Assembly (NCBI GenBank): GCA_032622095.1
Contig: CP136065.1
Location: forward strand, 244,527,474-244,591,473
Reading direction: 5' to 3'
Source of the DNA: Siphonodentalium dalli
Taxonomy: Eukaryota > Mollusca > Scaphopoda > Gadilida > Siphonodentaliidae
Length of the DNA stretch: 64,000 nt
The position numbers and the translations under genes were made by a program. The notes under the pieces are model-generated. The model ran no database searches. It was not told the origin of the DNA and was given only the letters and a program-made list of their open reading frames with translations. Positions 23,967 to 35,594 of this stretch are shown one piece after another. Position 1 is the stretch's first letter, and every line of letters begins with the position of its first letter.

Positions 23967-24942
23967 TTCGGGTCACTGAAACAACAGCGAGCCACAATAA
24001 CCAGCAAATTTTCCTCTCAAATGAGATAAATACAAGTCAGTTCATCAACTTGATTGGCCGCCTCTTGTCGGGTGATGGGCATGCAGTTCACAACAGCAGT
24101 GGTGATGCAGATACTCTGATAGTTTCATGCCCTAGAGTTTGCATCACATGGAAGAAACATCAGAGTTATCGCGGACGACACATATGTGATTATTCTTTTT
24201 ATCCATCACTGGAAATCCAACATGGCCGACATATTTTTCCAATCTGGCAAAGGCAGTGCTGCCATATGGCGAATCGGTGACATCGTGCGCAAGGCTGGAC
24301 AGCTCACAACTTCCCATATCCTGTTTGCACATGCATGGGGAGGCTGTGACACCACCTCTGCAATATTCGGACATGGGAAAACAAGTATCGTCAGAAAGAT
24401 AAACGAGTCTGCTGAAGTTCGCAAAATATCATCACTCATGCAGGAATCTAGAGCTAATCAGAAAGACATTGGAGATGCCGGAATGAGGCTCTTCGTTGTA
24501 GTGTGTAGTGGTAAGAAAGAAGATTCTCTAAATACACTTCGGTATGCGAAGTTTATGGATATGGTATCTTCTAGCAAGACTGCATTAGAGCCCCAAAAAC
24601 TCCCACCAACTGAACGAGCGGCATACTATCACAGTCTCAGAGTTCATCTCCAGGTGATGATTTGGAGAACACTGAATAACGACGTATTGAATGCTGAGAG
24701 ATGGGGTTGGGGACGACGTGGTGCGGATCTTTCCCCAGTCAAGACTGGCCAGAATGCAGCCCAGACGAATTGCTCAAGTTTGTACGGTGCAAGTGTAAGA
24801 TGTCATCAAAAAACCACGTGACACCAATGTGTGTACATGTCGCAAACATGGTCTGAAATGTGTTATCGCTTGTGGAGATTGTCGTGGAGAGGGCTGCATG
24901 AATTCAGAAGAGGTTCTGATAGATGACGAGGATGAGGTCTGA
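23961..24942 (+). pseudogene. Same multi-copy gene, 3' part: PIN/FEN1-like core and Cys-rich tail
   Basis: Directly after the insertion the frame resumes with EVRVTETT, then FLSNEINTSQFINLI and GDADTLIVS. After a frame change come RVIADDTYVIILF, LFAHAWGGCDTTSAIFGHGK, RLFVVVCSGKKEDSLNTLRY and LPPTERAAYYHSLRVHLQVM. A short C-terminal cysteine-rich stretch (CTCRKHGLKCVIACGDCRGE) ends at the stop 24940-24942. The spaced acidic motifs (GDAD, ADD, GCD) resemble the metal-binding core of PIN/FEN1-like nucleases; this is inference from motif layout. Left and right flanks can be read in one frame through a single CAGAAG, indicating that the insertion split a once continuous exon. There are at least two frame changes in this half. 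The 24943-25240 stretch behind it is non-coding. Confidence 0.72.
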
Positions 24943-25510
24943 GTATATTGATATACAAGTGTCGAAATGATGAAGTATTTCTCATGCTGGTCATCACTGG
25001 CTCATTTCGATCAACAAAATAAACAAAAAATAATTGTCATTTTGGCGGCCATTTTGGTGGCCATCTTTTGACTCTGTGACTGATATTTGATCAGTGTGAC
25101 TCCCGTAGAATCCTTTGTCAAACGTGATGACATTTGTATGCGACCAAACTCATTACCCCATACCTCACAACGTACTAATGCTGATTGGGTAATATTTCTA
25201 ATCGTTGGTCGCCACATTGGACGCCATCTTGTATCCTGAATTTTCCCCAAGGCGGATTTTAGCGGATTTTGGATATGTTATTCCTGATACTTTTGCGCGT
25301 AAAATGAGACCAAAACCAGCTTTATAAAAAAAAATCCAGGTTCAACCTCCCGACGACCACACTAATAAGAGACTACACACGCATTTGCCTAACAATATTT
25401 CATCGACACTGTAAGCCAGTGGAATCTCTTATATATGCGATGCACCATATGGGAGACTCGCATACAAAGGCCTCTGGGGAAAAATGCGAGATATACCTGT
25501 ATTTAGTGTG

Positions 25511-25670
25511 CCTGTCATTTGCAGAATGAGATTCCCATTCTGGGAACCTCATTCTGCTAAGGCATAAGCAGAATGAGGTCCACAGAGGGTGAATTTGGTG
25601 ATGCTAGCCCGCTGTGTGAGATAGCATCACTAAATTCACCCTCTGGGGACCTCATTCTGCAAATGACAGG
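25511..25670. mobile_element. Hairpin MITE, family A, copy 1
   Basis: CCTGTCATTTGCAGAATGAG is mirrored by CTCATTCTGCAAATGACAGG. Inside, AGGGTGAATTTGGTGATGCT pairs with AGCATCACTAAATTCACCCT. Related copies are at 42676-42795 and 42955-43062. Confidence 0.85.
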
Positions 25671-25771
25671 CTCACTATTTCAGGGCTTGGTTATCAGACC
25701 CGACACCCCTTTGTCATAATGGCATAACACATAAAACAAATTAGGCGAAAAGCATTTAATGTATGAGAAGA

Positions 25772-25907
25772 ATCACACCATTCGAACGCCCGCGCCTCTG
25801 AGGTAATCACACCATTCGAACGCCCGCGCCTCTGACGTAATCACACCATTCGAATGCGCACGCCTCTGACGTAATCACTATTGTCGAACGCCTGCGCCTC
25901 TGGAGTA
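25772..25907. repeat. 34 bp minisatellite, four units
   Basis: The unit ATCACACCATTCGAACGCCC GCGCCTCTGACGTA is repeated four times, and the last is more diverged. It overlaps the 3' end of the secreted-protein coding frame: the final residues and stop are read from repeat sequence. Confidence 0.9.
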
Positions 25908-28558
25908 TTTCGTTTTCCATATTACGTCCCAGCCGTTAGCACACAACCTTAGATGGAGATCGGAGTATCCCGCCGGACAGTCACCGACGCAGATTGGACC
26001 AATGCCACTATAAGAGGCTTTGCATAGTGTATAGCAGAGTCCCATACTAAACTCCTTCCCGGATGGGCACACTGAGGACACCAGGGCAGCTGTAAATTAT
26101 TCAAATACAACTTTAACCCTTCATATACTGAATGGATTATCCCACTCAGTCATAAAAGTAAACATTAGAATGATCTATTATTCATCTGGATGGTGTGTTC
26201 ATGAAAAATAAGCAGATGACACGGGGGGTGGTCAGGAAAACAATTACGGATACAAGGTGGAAATTTTGTGTTTTTCAGTTTTGGGGACCCACCACCCCGG
26301 GAGCGTAAGTTTTTTCCACCCAGGTCTAGGACACCCACCCCCAAAATTGATGAAAATCTTGTAAATTCTACTAAATAATGTGTTGTTGGCAGGGTAAGGG
26401 TCTCTCATTGTGTCTGCACCGGAACTGAGAGAATGCTGACCAAGTACACCCACAAAACAATAAACAAAGCATATGGTTGAAAAATATGCCAACAAAACCA
26501 GTGACAAAACCTTTAAAAACCCAAATATTTAGCGTTATAAAGGTAAAATACCCACTTTAACAGGATAGTTGTGTCCCTTATTAGCAATAGGTTAAAATAT
26601 GTGCATGTGTAAAGTAAAAACACCATCCAGGAATGAGGGAACCATGAACTTTTAAGAAATATGAATTTCTATGTTAGTTACAATTTATGTATTTTGTTGT
26701 ATTTATGTTACATTATTTATGTTGTATGCATTTGTATACAGTTTTATATGTTATATCTCACTGTGACCACTCATGAGATGCTTCGGTATTCACTCAAAAC
26801 ACGCAGGTATCCTCTATGTATAATAAGTTTTAAAAAAGCCATGATAAACTATGAGAAAATATGAAAATGGATTTTGTTTTCATTGCAATTTTGTTCCTCG
26901 ACCAAAACCGGACCCACCCCATGGTTTCAACTGTTAAAGGGAGAAATTGTGGAGAAAAAAATAAAATATATAGGCCCCCTCACTTGCATAAGGCTATAGC
27001 GTGCACTACTATATGAATCTGATTGTTTCAATTCATTTTGAAGCTGTAATTGTCTTAGAAATTATTTTGGAACAATTGCATGACATCAGAAAAAATCTGC
27101 ATTCCGGGCTCGGGGACACCCACCCACCTTGTATCCTGTAATTTTTGTCCGACCCCCCCCCCCCCCCCCCCCCCCCCCGTATGACAGATATAATACAAGT
27201 GCAGATGGATACGTATTTATTTGAGGGAAATGTTCCGATAATATGTTCAACAACGTTTGTTGAACATATTATTTGAACATTTCCAAAGGGAAAACTACTC
27301 ATCTGTGAGTATTTAGCATAGAAAGAGTTCAAATTAAATTCTTTGTACGATTACCTGTACAACCCTGCAAATCAATACTAGACCATTCCGATGTACACTT
27401 TTTGTTAATGGTATGGAATAAATCAGAGGAGCAAGTATGCATGTACATTAACATATATATACCGTGAGTAGCATCGTGTGTAGGGAATTTAAATTGTATT
27501 GTTTTTTTCCAATATTTTATTGGCAACATTATACACAATACCGCTTTAATAAGTTACACCCTGGTCACTTCTCTGTTCTGATACAAGATGAATAACTCTA
27601 TTCGCCATGCTTAATCTCAGTATAAAATAGTTGTATTTCTTTTCACGCCCTCTTCGTCATCTTGGTTCAGTTTTAAGATAGAATTTGTTTAATACATGCA
27701 CTTCTGCATTATATCCTATCCAATTTAAAGTCGGTATGCATGTTTCCAAGATCCAAAATACGAAAGTTCTCAATATGAACTGGTGCTTAGTTCCAGCCTA
27801 TTTGTCCCACATGCTAGGTCTCTTAAAGTGGCCCATCGTATCAAAAAGCATACTATAATTGAGAACATTGGATCTGCAGCTTGATGGCCAACATAATAGT
27901 GGAGTCTCCCATCTCCCATATGGAGACAACATAATAATGGAGTCCCCAATCTCCCATAGGGAGCCAACATAATAATGGGGTCTCCATCTCCCAAAGTGAG
28001 CCTCACATAATCATGGACGCTATTTACAAGAGACGACTTTCTGTTTTTGAAAGTCGATATCTGCGGATCCCGGGATGTGACAAGTGAACTCTTCTTTATA
28101 TCTCGAAATAATATTGCGTTACATCGATATAATATTTCGTTATAACGAAATAATATTATAGAAACCGTACATATTGTGGCATTATCAAATAGGACAGTTG
28201 ATATTTAAACATCCACTGAGAGGGAGGTATACAGTGCGTAAAATATGGGAGGAAGGATACAAATTTGCCGATAAAACGCACATTGTCGATTATACAACCT
28301 GAACATGCCACAGAGTGACTATAAATATAATGCGGAACATGCCACGAAGTGGATATAAATAGGACGCGGACCATACCACCGACTGCATGGCTATAAATTG
28401 AATACGGAACATACCAGAGTGGCTATAAATAAAACGCGGAACATACAACCGGTTGGCTGTAAATAGAATGGGAAACAGCACAGAGTGGCTATAAATAAAG
28501 TGAGGAACATACCACTGAGTGCCAGTACCAACAACGTGAAGTAGACTTTGCTCATCAT
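25878..28558 (-). CDS. Small secreted cysteine-rich protein, two exons (about 85 aa)
   Basis: Exon 1 (28558-28513) reads MMSKVYFTLLVLALS, a typical signal peptide, and ends AGTG before a GTATGT donor. Exon 2 (26089-25878) follows a TTTACAG acceptor and joins in frame (phase 1) to give AALVSSVCPSGKEFSMGLCY, then CKASYSGIGPICVGDCPAGY, CANGWDVIWK, and KYSRGAG near the end. The spacing of CPSG..GLCY..C...GPIC...CP.GY and the closing YSRGAG resemble repeated cysteine-rich modules I recall in invertebrate secreted proteins, but I know no function. The ~2.4 kb intron contains segment A copy 1 and a TATAAAT-rich tandem repeat. The stop lies in a 34 bp minisatellite, so the original C-terminus may have been altered. 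A second start codon at 28555 is equally possible. Confidence 0.6.
26334..27911. repeat. Segmental duplication A, copy 1
   Basis: This segment recurs in the same orientation at 55012-57147 with very high identity. It includes a poly-C run (about 27148-27178) and a near-perfect 35 bp palindrome around AACAACGTTTGTT (27236-27271). No convincing gene lies inside; the 87-codon minus frame starting MSLVLLAYFS (26507) is hydrophobic at its N-terminus but unsupported. Confidence 0.9.
27880..28010. repeat. Tandem repeat, ~36 bp units
   Basis: Units of the type 'CAACATAATAATGGAGTCtCCcATCTCCCA' are repeated three to four times. Only the first is retained in the second copy of segment A. Confidence 0.75.
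28290..28525. repeat. Degenerate tandem repeat, TATAAAT-rich
   Basis: About six units of 35-50 bp contain GGAACATACCA, AGAGTGGC and TATAAATA. They lie just inside the intron next to exon 1 of the secreted-protein gene. Confidence 0.75.
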
Positions 28559-28639
28559 TATCACGTGACCTGCAATACAATATAAATTGTATTATAAAAC
28601 ATTTTTCGTCCACGAATAGCAACAGACCGATCACACAGC

Positions 28640-31600
28640 AGTATCAGAATGTATGGGGGCGCAGTGGATCAGTCAGCTTCAACGCGCATTTGGTCACCAA
28701 GATCCCCATATATATGGATATGGTTACACTCTTAGTGAATTGTTGCACACAGCAGGAGCGTAACCTGATTCCCCATGACTGTATTTCTTACAAGTATTCC
28801 AAAATCGAAGATTTTACCATGATTTATATGTAAATACTGGCGTTGAGAATGCATGAACACATGTCAATATAATTGTCTGTATCCATGCAGTCCAACCGTC
28901 TGTGGTGTATGTATCTCAATAATGTAGCTGATTCTCCCTGTGATTTGGAATAAACTCAGGAGTCGAACTATTTTTGGGTCAGTTTTAAAGACATATTATG
29001 AACTTTTTCGTGTGCATGAAACTGACAAGTTAGTACTCAGGCGTTGTGCAAATCTGGGGAAAATACATGTAGCATTCTACTAACATCAGCGAAAATTTCA
29101 AAGAAATCGACCATACAACTCCATAGAAAACATCGTCGGAACTACGCTCAATTGTAAATATTTACATCTGGATTCGGGACGCAACTATCAGCGAGAAACG
29201 AACTTAAATGATTTCGCCATCGAGAGTCATTGCATTTAATTAATATATCAGAATGACGGTGTGTGTGTTGTCAGTTTGGATCAATATCGTAAAAAATAAC
29301 TACCGTGAGCAAGATTATTCTCCATTTCTATTGTATCACCCACTGTAGTGTTTCACATCACGATCGGTGCCTAAAAATAGTACTGCGCGAAGTTAAGTAC
29401 GAGTAAAGTGTAAGACTTCGATATTGGCATATTATTGGGCAGTGAGATCCCTTTGCATATAATTTTAATATGCATCTCACTGTCCAATGAGAATGCATGC
29501 CTCCCGGATAAAGGAATAGCGGTGAGACTCCTTTGATCGGAATAAAAAAGAGTTCCTTTCCAACTGCCGAACTCTGATCACGTGATGTGCCTGTCTGTTG
29601 TAATTATTTTCTTTGTTGTGTATATAAAAGTCTTGTAATTTCAACTTCGTGGATAAATATGTTATTCTCAGACTATAACGCTCGGGCATGCATGGACCAG
29701 ATTATATATGGTATGCATATACATGCGTGAACGCGAGGAATGCCATACCTATATATAGATATAAATTGACAATTATAGATATTCCTCATTGTGATTAAAT
29801 CTTCATCAATAAACATTAACCTGTTGACCTGGATCGAGGGTTTAATAAACATTAACCTGTTGACCTGGATCGAGGGTTTCGATAAAACAACACGCTTACT
29901 GATATCTAGCATGCAACGTGCATGGAGACGTGTAAACAATAGTCGAACGTGTAAACAATCTGCGACAAAGTCACTCCACGAGACGCTAATATGATTCAAT
30001 CAAAATATGCTCTTTCCGCTCAGCCAGACCACATTGTCATACTTCACACATAAAGTTGTTATAAATTTATAAACGGCCCGGGTTGACCCTGTACGTGTAT
30101 CGGAATGGTCACGTGAGTCGGGGACTTCCGTTGGTAATGGTAATTCCTTTTTGCTACAAGTTTCCAATGGGTTTTAAACATATTTATTGGAATACAAGTT
30201 AAAAGGGATTGGGGCGCAATTTATGTCAACTGGATGAGGCCCATCTCACAACAATTTATACACATATTTTTAAGCAAGTTAACAGGAATAAGAGAGATAA
30301 TGTACATGTAATAAGAATGTTGATGATGACATGTAGAGGCATCTGCATGCAAACATGTTCTCATAATGGAATTTCTCCCGTGGAGTTGTATGATCTTGAA
30401 ATTATGTTTATGCCCCTCCAGATGAGTGTGTAAACCACGGGCGATCACGTGGCGAAACAAGCGAAAGAACATAAATAATCAAACGAAATGTAGTTTGATA
30501 AATTCGGTTTCATCGCTTCCTTCGCTTTGATTTTTGTGCACCCCCCCCCCCCCCCCCCCCTCATGATCTTATCTGGGCGACAAAACAGAATATTGGTCGT
30601 GGAAACGGGTTTATGGGTCAATGCATAACATTGTATATGCATACAACAATGCGAGACATTTCGCTTCTATCGGTTACGCAGATTGCAAAAATTCAAGTCA
30701 AAAGAAATAAAGTGAAACATCCGAAAACAGCAAACGAAATTTCGTTTGGTTATTTCGGTTCCATTGCTTTCTTCGATTATTTCGCCTGGCAGCTTACGTG
30801 TGAGTTTGAATAAATTTCGCTTTCGGCGGTTACTTCGAAATGAAACATATGATTTGATATGAGGAACTTTTGTATAATTTCTATTCCTTCGCTTGTTTCG
30901 GGTTCAGATTTACACACGCGTTCGACATTTAACTTTTTCATCGCTCGTTTCTCCAGGTGATCTTCATTGGTTTACGCACGTAGCCGGAGTGGATTAAACA
31001 TGATTCCATAATGGTCAGTTAGTCGCGTTCGCGCGTCCGTCAATATTAACTTCTAATTGTTTCCAACTACAAACATGCACATGCACAAAACATTCACGCA
31101 CAAACGGTCGTGGGCAGAGGCTCTCCGTCGGTGATAGTCCCAGTGATTACGAAGCTACTGTACTTTCCACATGACGTCTCCCCCACGAATAATTATGGGA
31201 GGGATTATTGTTTTTTTCGATGCCATGTTTTCCTGATTTGTAAGGGTAGTGTGACGTTTGTAGTATGAAGAAATACTTTGACAATAGCTTGTGGGCACAT
31301 TTTCGTGTGTCTAAAAAGACGTTCTTTAACAGTTAATTTCTGGGCTATCGGCTTCAGTATTCTTGGCAGACAGTTGAATATTAGATTGGAAATGTATTTA
31401 GATGTCATGTGTATGTATATAAAAACAGTTTTCTTATAATATTACACTCTGTATTATATATTTATGGTAGCATATGCCGAACCATCTTTCTCGACATACG
31501 GTCCATTAATAATTTGTTTTAATATCGATATTATGATCGGTGTGAACAAGAGCCTATACCATTTGTCACTGAGTTATATGCTCCAATTATGTTTACTAAA

Positions 31601-32140
31601 TTTATCATTTTCAAACCAAAAGCGGACCACGACAGCGCAAATGTCAGTAAATAAACTTCTTTTACACGGTATAACCTTGGATAGAAGTGAGAAATATTTG
31701 AGATAGAAAAAAGTTACTGCAGCAATTTCAAAATATTGTCTTGCAAGCGCAGATGACAAAATTCATGGTAGAGAAATCTTGCTTTGATGCCACAATAACA
31801 TTTTTCAGACGTCCCACAAGCTGCGAAATTGTGTATATAGATCTAAATGAACTGTACTTACCTAGTCCGATGTGGTGGTAGATTTAAATTCAACTATGTG
31901 TAGAACGGGCTATATATGGTTCCAGTGAGATAAAAATGTACCACTAAATTTGTGCCACGCTCAACAAGTAAAGTGTCCACGGACAGATACCAGATGCTTC
32001 AAGATGAAAGAAAGATATGATTGATGTGTGCTTCCAGAGGATGAATTAATTGAACAGGATATTCATCGTGTCCATTGTGGACGGCCACTGAACTTTAACA
32101 CGTGGGTAACACGATCAGCACAAACACCATATGTTCCGAG
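28640..32140. other. Gene-poor stretch
   Basis: No gene was recognised. It contains a 36 bp tandem pair (29808-29879, AACCTGTTGACCTGGATCGA), a short inverted repeat (29432-29488, GGGCAGTGAGAT), a poly-C run (30541-30560) and repeated 'AAACGAAATTTCGTTTG' words at 30480-30900. Short open frames look random. Confidence 0.6.
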
Positions 32141-32144
32141 ACGG

Positions 32145-32887
32145 GGTGTCAGGTTTGACATTTCCAACTCTATGAATGATTGAGGCTAGTCTATAGGATT
32201 TTGCGATTTTCTTGTTCAGATTTCAAAATTTTCGCATACGGGCCGAACCATGGTCGGCCCGGTGTGTCCTGGTCCCTCCCTGTAGCCAATAAAAAACTTC
32301 TAATGAGTTTAAGAATAAAAAATATTATTACATTTGGTTAAAATTGTTGACTGAAATGGTCATCGGTCGGAAAATTTCCAAACTAAGGGAGTGTGTGAGG
32401 TTTGGAATTTCCAACACTAGGAATAGCTTGAGGTCAGTCTAGATGCTGGGATTTGGCGATTTTCTTGTTTAGTTTTCAAAATTTTCTCACACCGGGCCGA
32501 ACAACCATGGTCGGCCCGGTGTGTCCTGGTCTATTACCCGGAGTCGTGTGTATTTGTCTGGAGTTAGACCACTAGATGTTAGGATTTGTGCAATTTTAAG
32601 GTTCAAAATATATTAATATTATCATACCGGGTAGGTAGAACGATGTATTATAAATAGGCTATTAGGCCTGTAAATACTTAGAGTGCAAGGAGGGAATGAA
32701 ATAATGCAAAACCTTTGGTCTGATTCAAGGGGTGTTTTGGTTTGATTCAAGGGGGGGGGGGGGGGTGTGCAAATGGAATTATGAAAAACCTTGTCTCTGG
32801 TGTGATTCAAGGGCGGGGGTGCAGTTGGAATTATCAAGGTGGACACCCCCCCCCCCCCCAACATATACCCTCTAGCCACGTCCCTGA
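32145..32887 (-). mobile_element. hAT-like non-autonomous element, truncated inverted copy
   Basis: It ends with ACCCTCTAGCCACGTCCCTG (to 32887), the terminal repeat of the complete element at 34297-35421, in opposite orientation. Its interior shares the palindromic word CGGGCCGA(A)CCATGGTCGGCCCG and the phrases CAAGAAAATCGCAAATCC and GTTGGAAATTTC. The other end was not found. From 32888 to 33218 nothing was recognised. Confidence 0.65.
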
Positions 32888-33218
32888 TAGCAGCTGACCT
32901 TCTGAAAATTGGATCAATAGCTATTTTGGTGAGCACACATCTATAGCTGAAAGATAAATTAACAGCAGGCCAAATTTAAGAAATTAGTAGGTATAACAGC
33001 AGGAATAATAGGACTCACAATTTGGCTGTGTTTTAGCGAAATTCTGTTCAAATCATCATGTTATATATATGCACACATGATCATATGATTCTCAACACAG
33101 TGTTAATCCCTCATGTCGTTCAGATTGAGTTTTAGTAAACTTCAAAGCCAATAAATTATAGTATACAACACATACGTGTTCAATGATTTGATCTATTTCA
33201 CAACAATATTAGCGAGAT

Positions 33219-33463
33219 CACTGAGTCGCGGCCATATTGGGTTCACCCATCTCCGTTCCGTGGTTTCATAGATTAATCCAGCCCCGGTTCCGTGGTTTTA
33301 GTGCCACAGGTCAAAGTTCTGGAGTAGCATTTCCAATTTTCCATATATGGAGCTTTTTATTATTCATGACTTCCATATATGGAAATGCTACTCCAGAACT
33401 TTGACCTGTAGCGCTAAAGCAACGAACTGGACCTGGTAGATCCAATATGGACGCGAGTTAGTG
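33219..33463. mobile_element. Hairpin MITE, family B, copy 1
   Basis: The outer ends pair as CACTGAGTCGCGGCCATATTGG against CCAATATGGACGCGAGTTAGTG. Inside, AGGTCAAAGTTCTGGAGTAG pairs with CTACTCCAGAACTTTGACCT. The second copy (34082-35450) has the hAT element inserted in it. 33464-34081 holds nothing recognised. Confidence 0.8.
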
Positions 33464-34081
33464 ACATGGCGTATAGCGTCGAAGCACACTATATGTCGTG
33501 ATAATAGAGTCGGAACAGCGAATAATGAGTGTCGGAACCCGCGTTTTATAATTCAGGCAGAATTATCTCTCATCGCTCCGCTAAGATACCACTGCCACAC
33601 GAAAGGACAGTTGGTAAGGATTTCTGACATGATCTTAGTTCTTATGTTTTAGGATTAAAATTGTCGATGTCTGGCTCAGTTCATATTGTTCTTATCAATA
33701 CCGAAAGAATCAGCAGTATTGCATGCACACTTTTTGTGGTCAAAATAAGACAATAAGTGACTAAATATAGTTCCAACAATCTTTAAAAATATATGTATCG
33801 GTCCGCAAAGTGCCATCCTTCCGGCAGTGATAACGGAGAGGGAGCTGCATTGAGTTTGAATTCTATATTTAGCTGGAGTATACTATTATGTTCACCAATT
33901 GTGGGAACTAATAATTTATCTTATTTCATGCCATAATACGGAAATCGTCTTTCAGTGACTAGCCAACGTCGTTCAAATAGAAGTTTTAAAAATTTAGGAA
34001 CAAATTGCAACTGATCAACGCGTCATATTGATATAATGTCCATATACATATTGTCATACGCAATGTATATATAAGCGAGCT

Positions 34082-35450
34082 CACTAAGTCACAGCCTATT
34101 GAATTCATCCAGTCCCTGTTCCGCGGTTTATATATGAGATCGACCCAGCCTCGGTTCCGTGGTTTTAGTGCTACAGGTCAAAGTTCTGAAGTAGCATTTC
34201 CATATATTGAGCTTTTGAATATGCATGACTTCCATATATCGAAATGCTACTCCGGAACTTTGACATGTAACACTAAAACCACGGGCCTGGTGGATCCAGG
34301 GATGTGGCTAGAGGGTCTCCGCTGGGGGGGGGTGTCCACCTTGGGAATTTCCAACTGCACCCCCCCCCCTTAAGTCGGAATCACACCAGCACAACTTTTT
34401 GCATAATTCCATTTTTGCACCCCCCCCCCCCTTGTACCTCATGATCAGGCCTAATTTCCTATATATTCACATAAGCCATGCTTCTATTTTCCCAGTATGA
34501 TAACATTAAGATATTTTAACCTCAAAATTTCCCCCAAAAAAACAACTAGTGATCTAATTCCAGACAAATGCACACAGCTACCGACAACAGACCAGGAAAC
34601 ACCGGGCCGACCATGGTTGTTCGGCCCGGTGTGAGAAAATTTTGAAAACTATACAAGAAAATCGCAAATCCTAGCATCTAGACTGGCCTCAATTGAAGCT
34701 TTCCTAGTGTTGGAAATTTCAAACCTCATGCTCCTCCCTCAGGTTGGAAATTCTTCAACTGATGACCATTTATGTATACAAGTTTGACCAAATGTAGTAA
34801 AATATTGTTTTGCTAAACTAATTAGCAGTTTTGTATTGGCCATGTGGATGGGGCAATGACACACCGGGCCGACCATGGTTCGGCCCGGTGTGCGAAATGT
34901 TTTGAAATCTGAACAAGAAAATCGCAAAATCCTAACATCTAGACTAGCCTCAAGCCTTCCTACTGTTGGAAATTTCAAACCCTACACCCCCACTTAGGTT
35001 GGAAAATTTCCAACTGATGACAATTCCAATGACAATGTTGACCAATTGTATGACAATATTGTTTTCTTAAATTAACTAGAAGTTTTTGACTGGCCACGTG
35101 GGAGGGACCAGGACACAAGCTTTCCAAGTGTTGGAAATTTCCAACCTGTCACCCCCCTAAGGTTGGAAAATTTCCAACTGATGACCATTTCTGTCAAAAT
35201 GTTTGACCAAAAATAGGAACATATGCAAATATTGGTCGAAAAACAATAAATTCCCCCCAATAAATTGTTTTATAATCAAACTACAAGAACATTTTCAACC
35301 TATTGTTGGTGTGAAATTTCGTTGTGGCAGGTATGAAATTTCCAACTATTGAAAATATAGCTCTCTGCTGGGGGGTGAGACACCCCCCCCCCCACACCCC
35401 CCCCCTCTAGCCACATCCCTGGGTGGATCCAATATGGCCGCGAGTTAGTG
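34082..35450. mobile_element. Hairpin MITE, family B, copy 2, split by a hAT element
   Basis: The left part 34082-34296 and right part 35422-35450 together match the 33219-33463 copy. The interruption is exactly the hAT-type element plus one 8 bp duplication. Confidence 0.8.
34297..35421 (+). mobile_element. hAT-type non-autonomous transposon, 1,125 bp
   Basis: The ends are CAGGGATGTGGCTAGAGGG and CCCTCTAGCCACATCCCTG. The flanking 8 bp direct repeats GGTGGATC lie at 34289-34296 and 35422-35429. CAGGG ends with 8 bp duplications are diagnostic of hAT elements. The interior is about three ~260 bp units, two of which carry a CACCGGGCCGACCATGG palindrome, and no transposase is present. Confidence 0.88.
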
Positions 35451-35594
35451 ACAGGGCGTATAATATCGCAAACGGCGCGCTTATAATCGTTTCCTTTGTA
35501 TTATTATTGCGATATTGTGACTTGTATACTGCACGATGACATCACAGTTCGTGACTGAGATATATCTGGGACTCGATCTGCTCGTTTGGTATAA

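Larger units (their letters stand above)
12652..25362. mobile_element. Candidate DNA transposon carrying the PIN-like multi-copy gene
   Basis: The left flank (about 12652-12783) and right flank (about 25243-25362) form imperfect inverted repeats of ~120-130 bp. Both start GTGTGGTCGT, share a TATAAAG block, and end in ATATCCAAAATCCGCTAAAATCCGC. They enclose one degenerate gene, and TA lies directly outside both ends (12650-12651, 25363-25364), which fits a TA target duplication but is weak evidence alone. Without the 8.6 kb insertion the unit would be ~4.1 kb. The repeats may equally be unrelated flanks of a host gene family, so the transposon reading is inference. Confidence 0.5.

Noticed and set aside
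26244-26507. Frame starting MSLVLLAYFS with a hydrophobic start (copy at 54920-55186)
   Set aside because: It looks like a signal peptide, but the rest is not protein-like, the two copies diverge at the end, and no splice partner was found.
28650-28710. tRNA-like start GGGGGCGCAGTGGATCAGTC
   Set aside because: No convincing B box or cloverleaf; could be coincidence.
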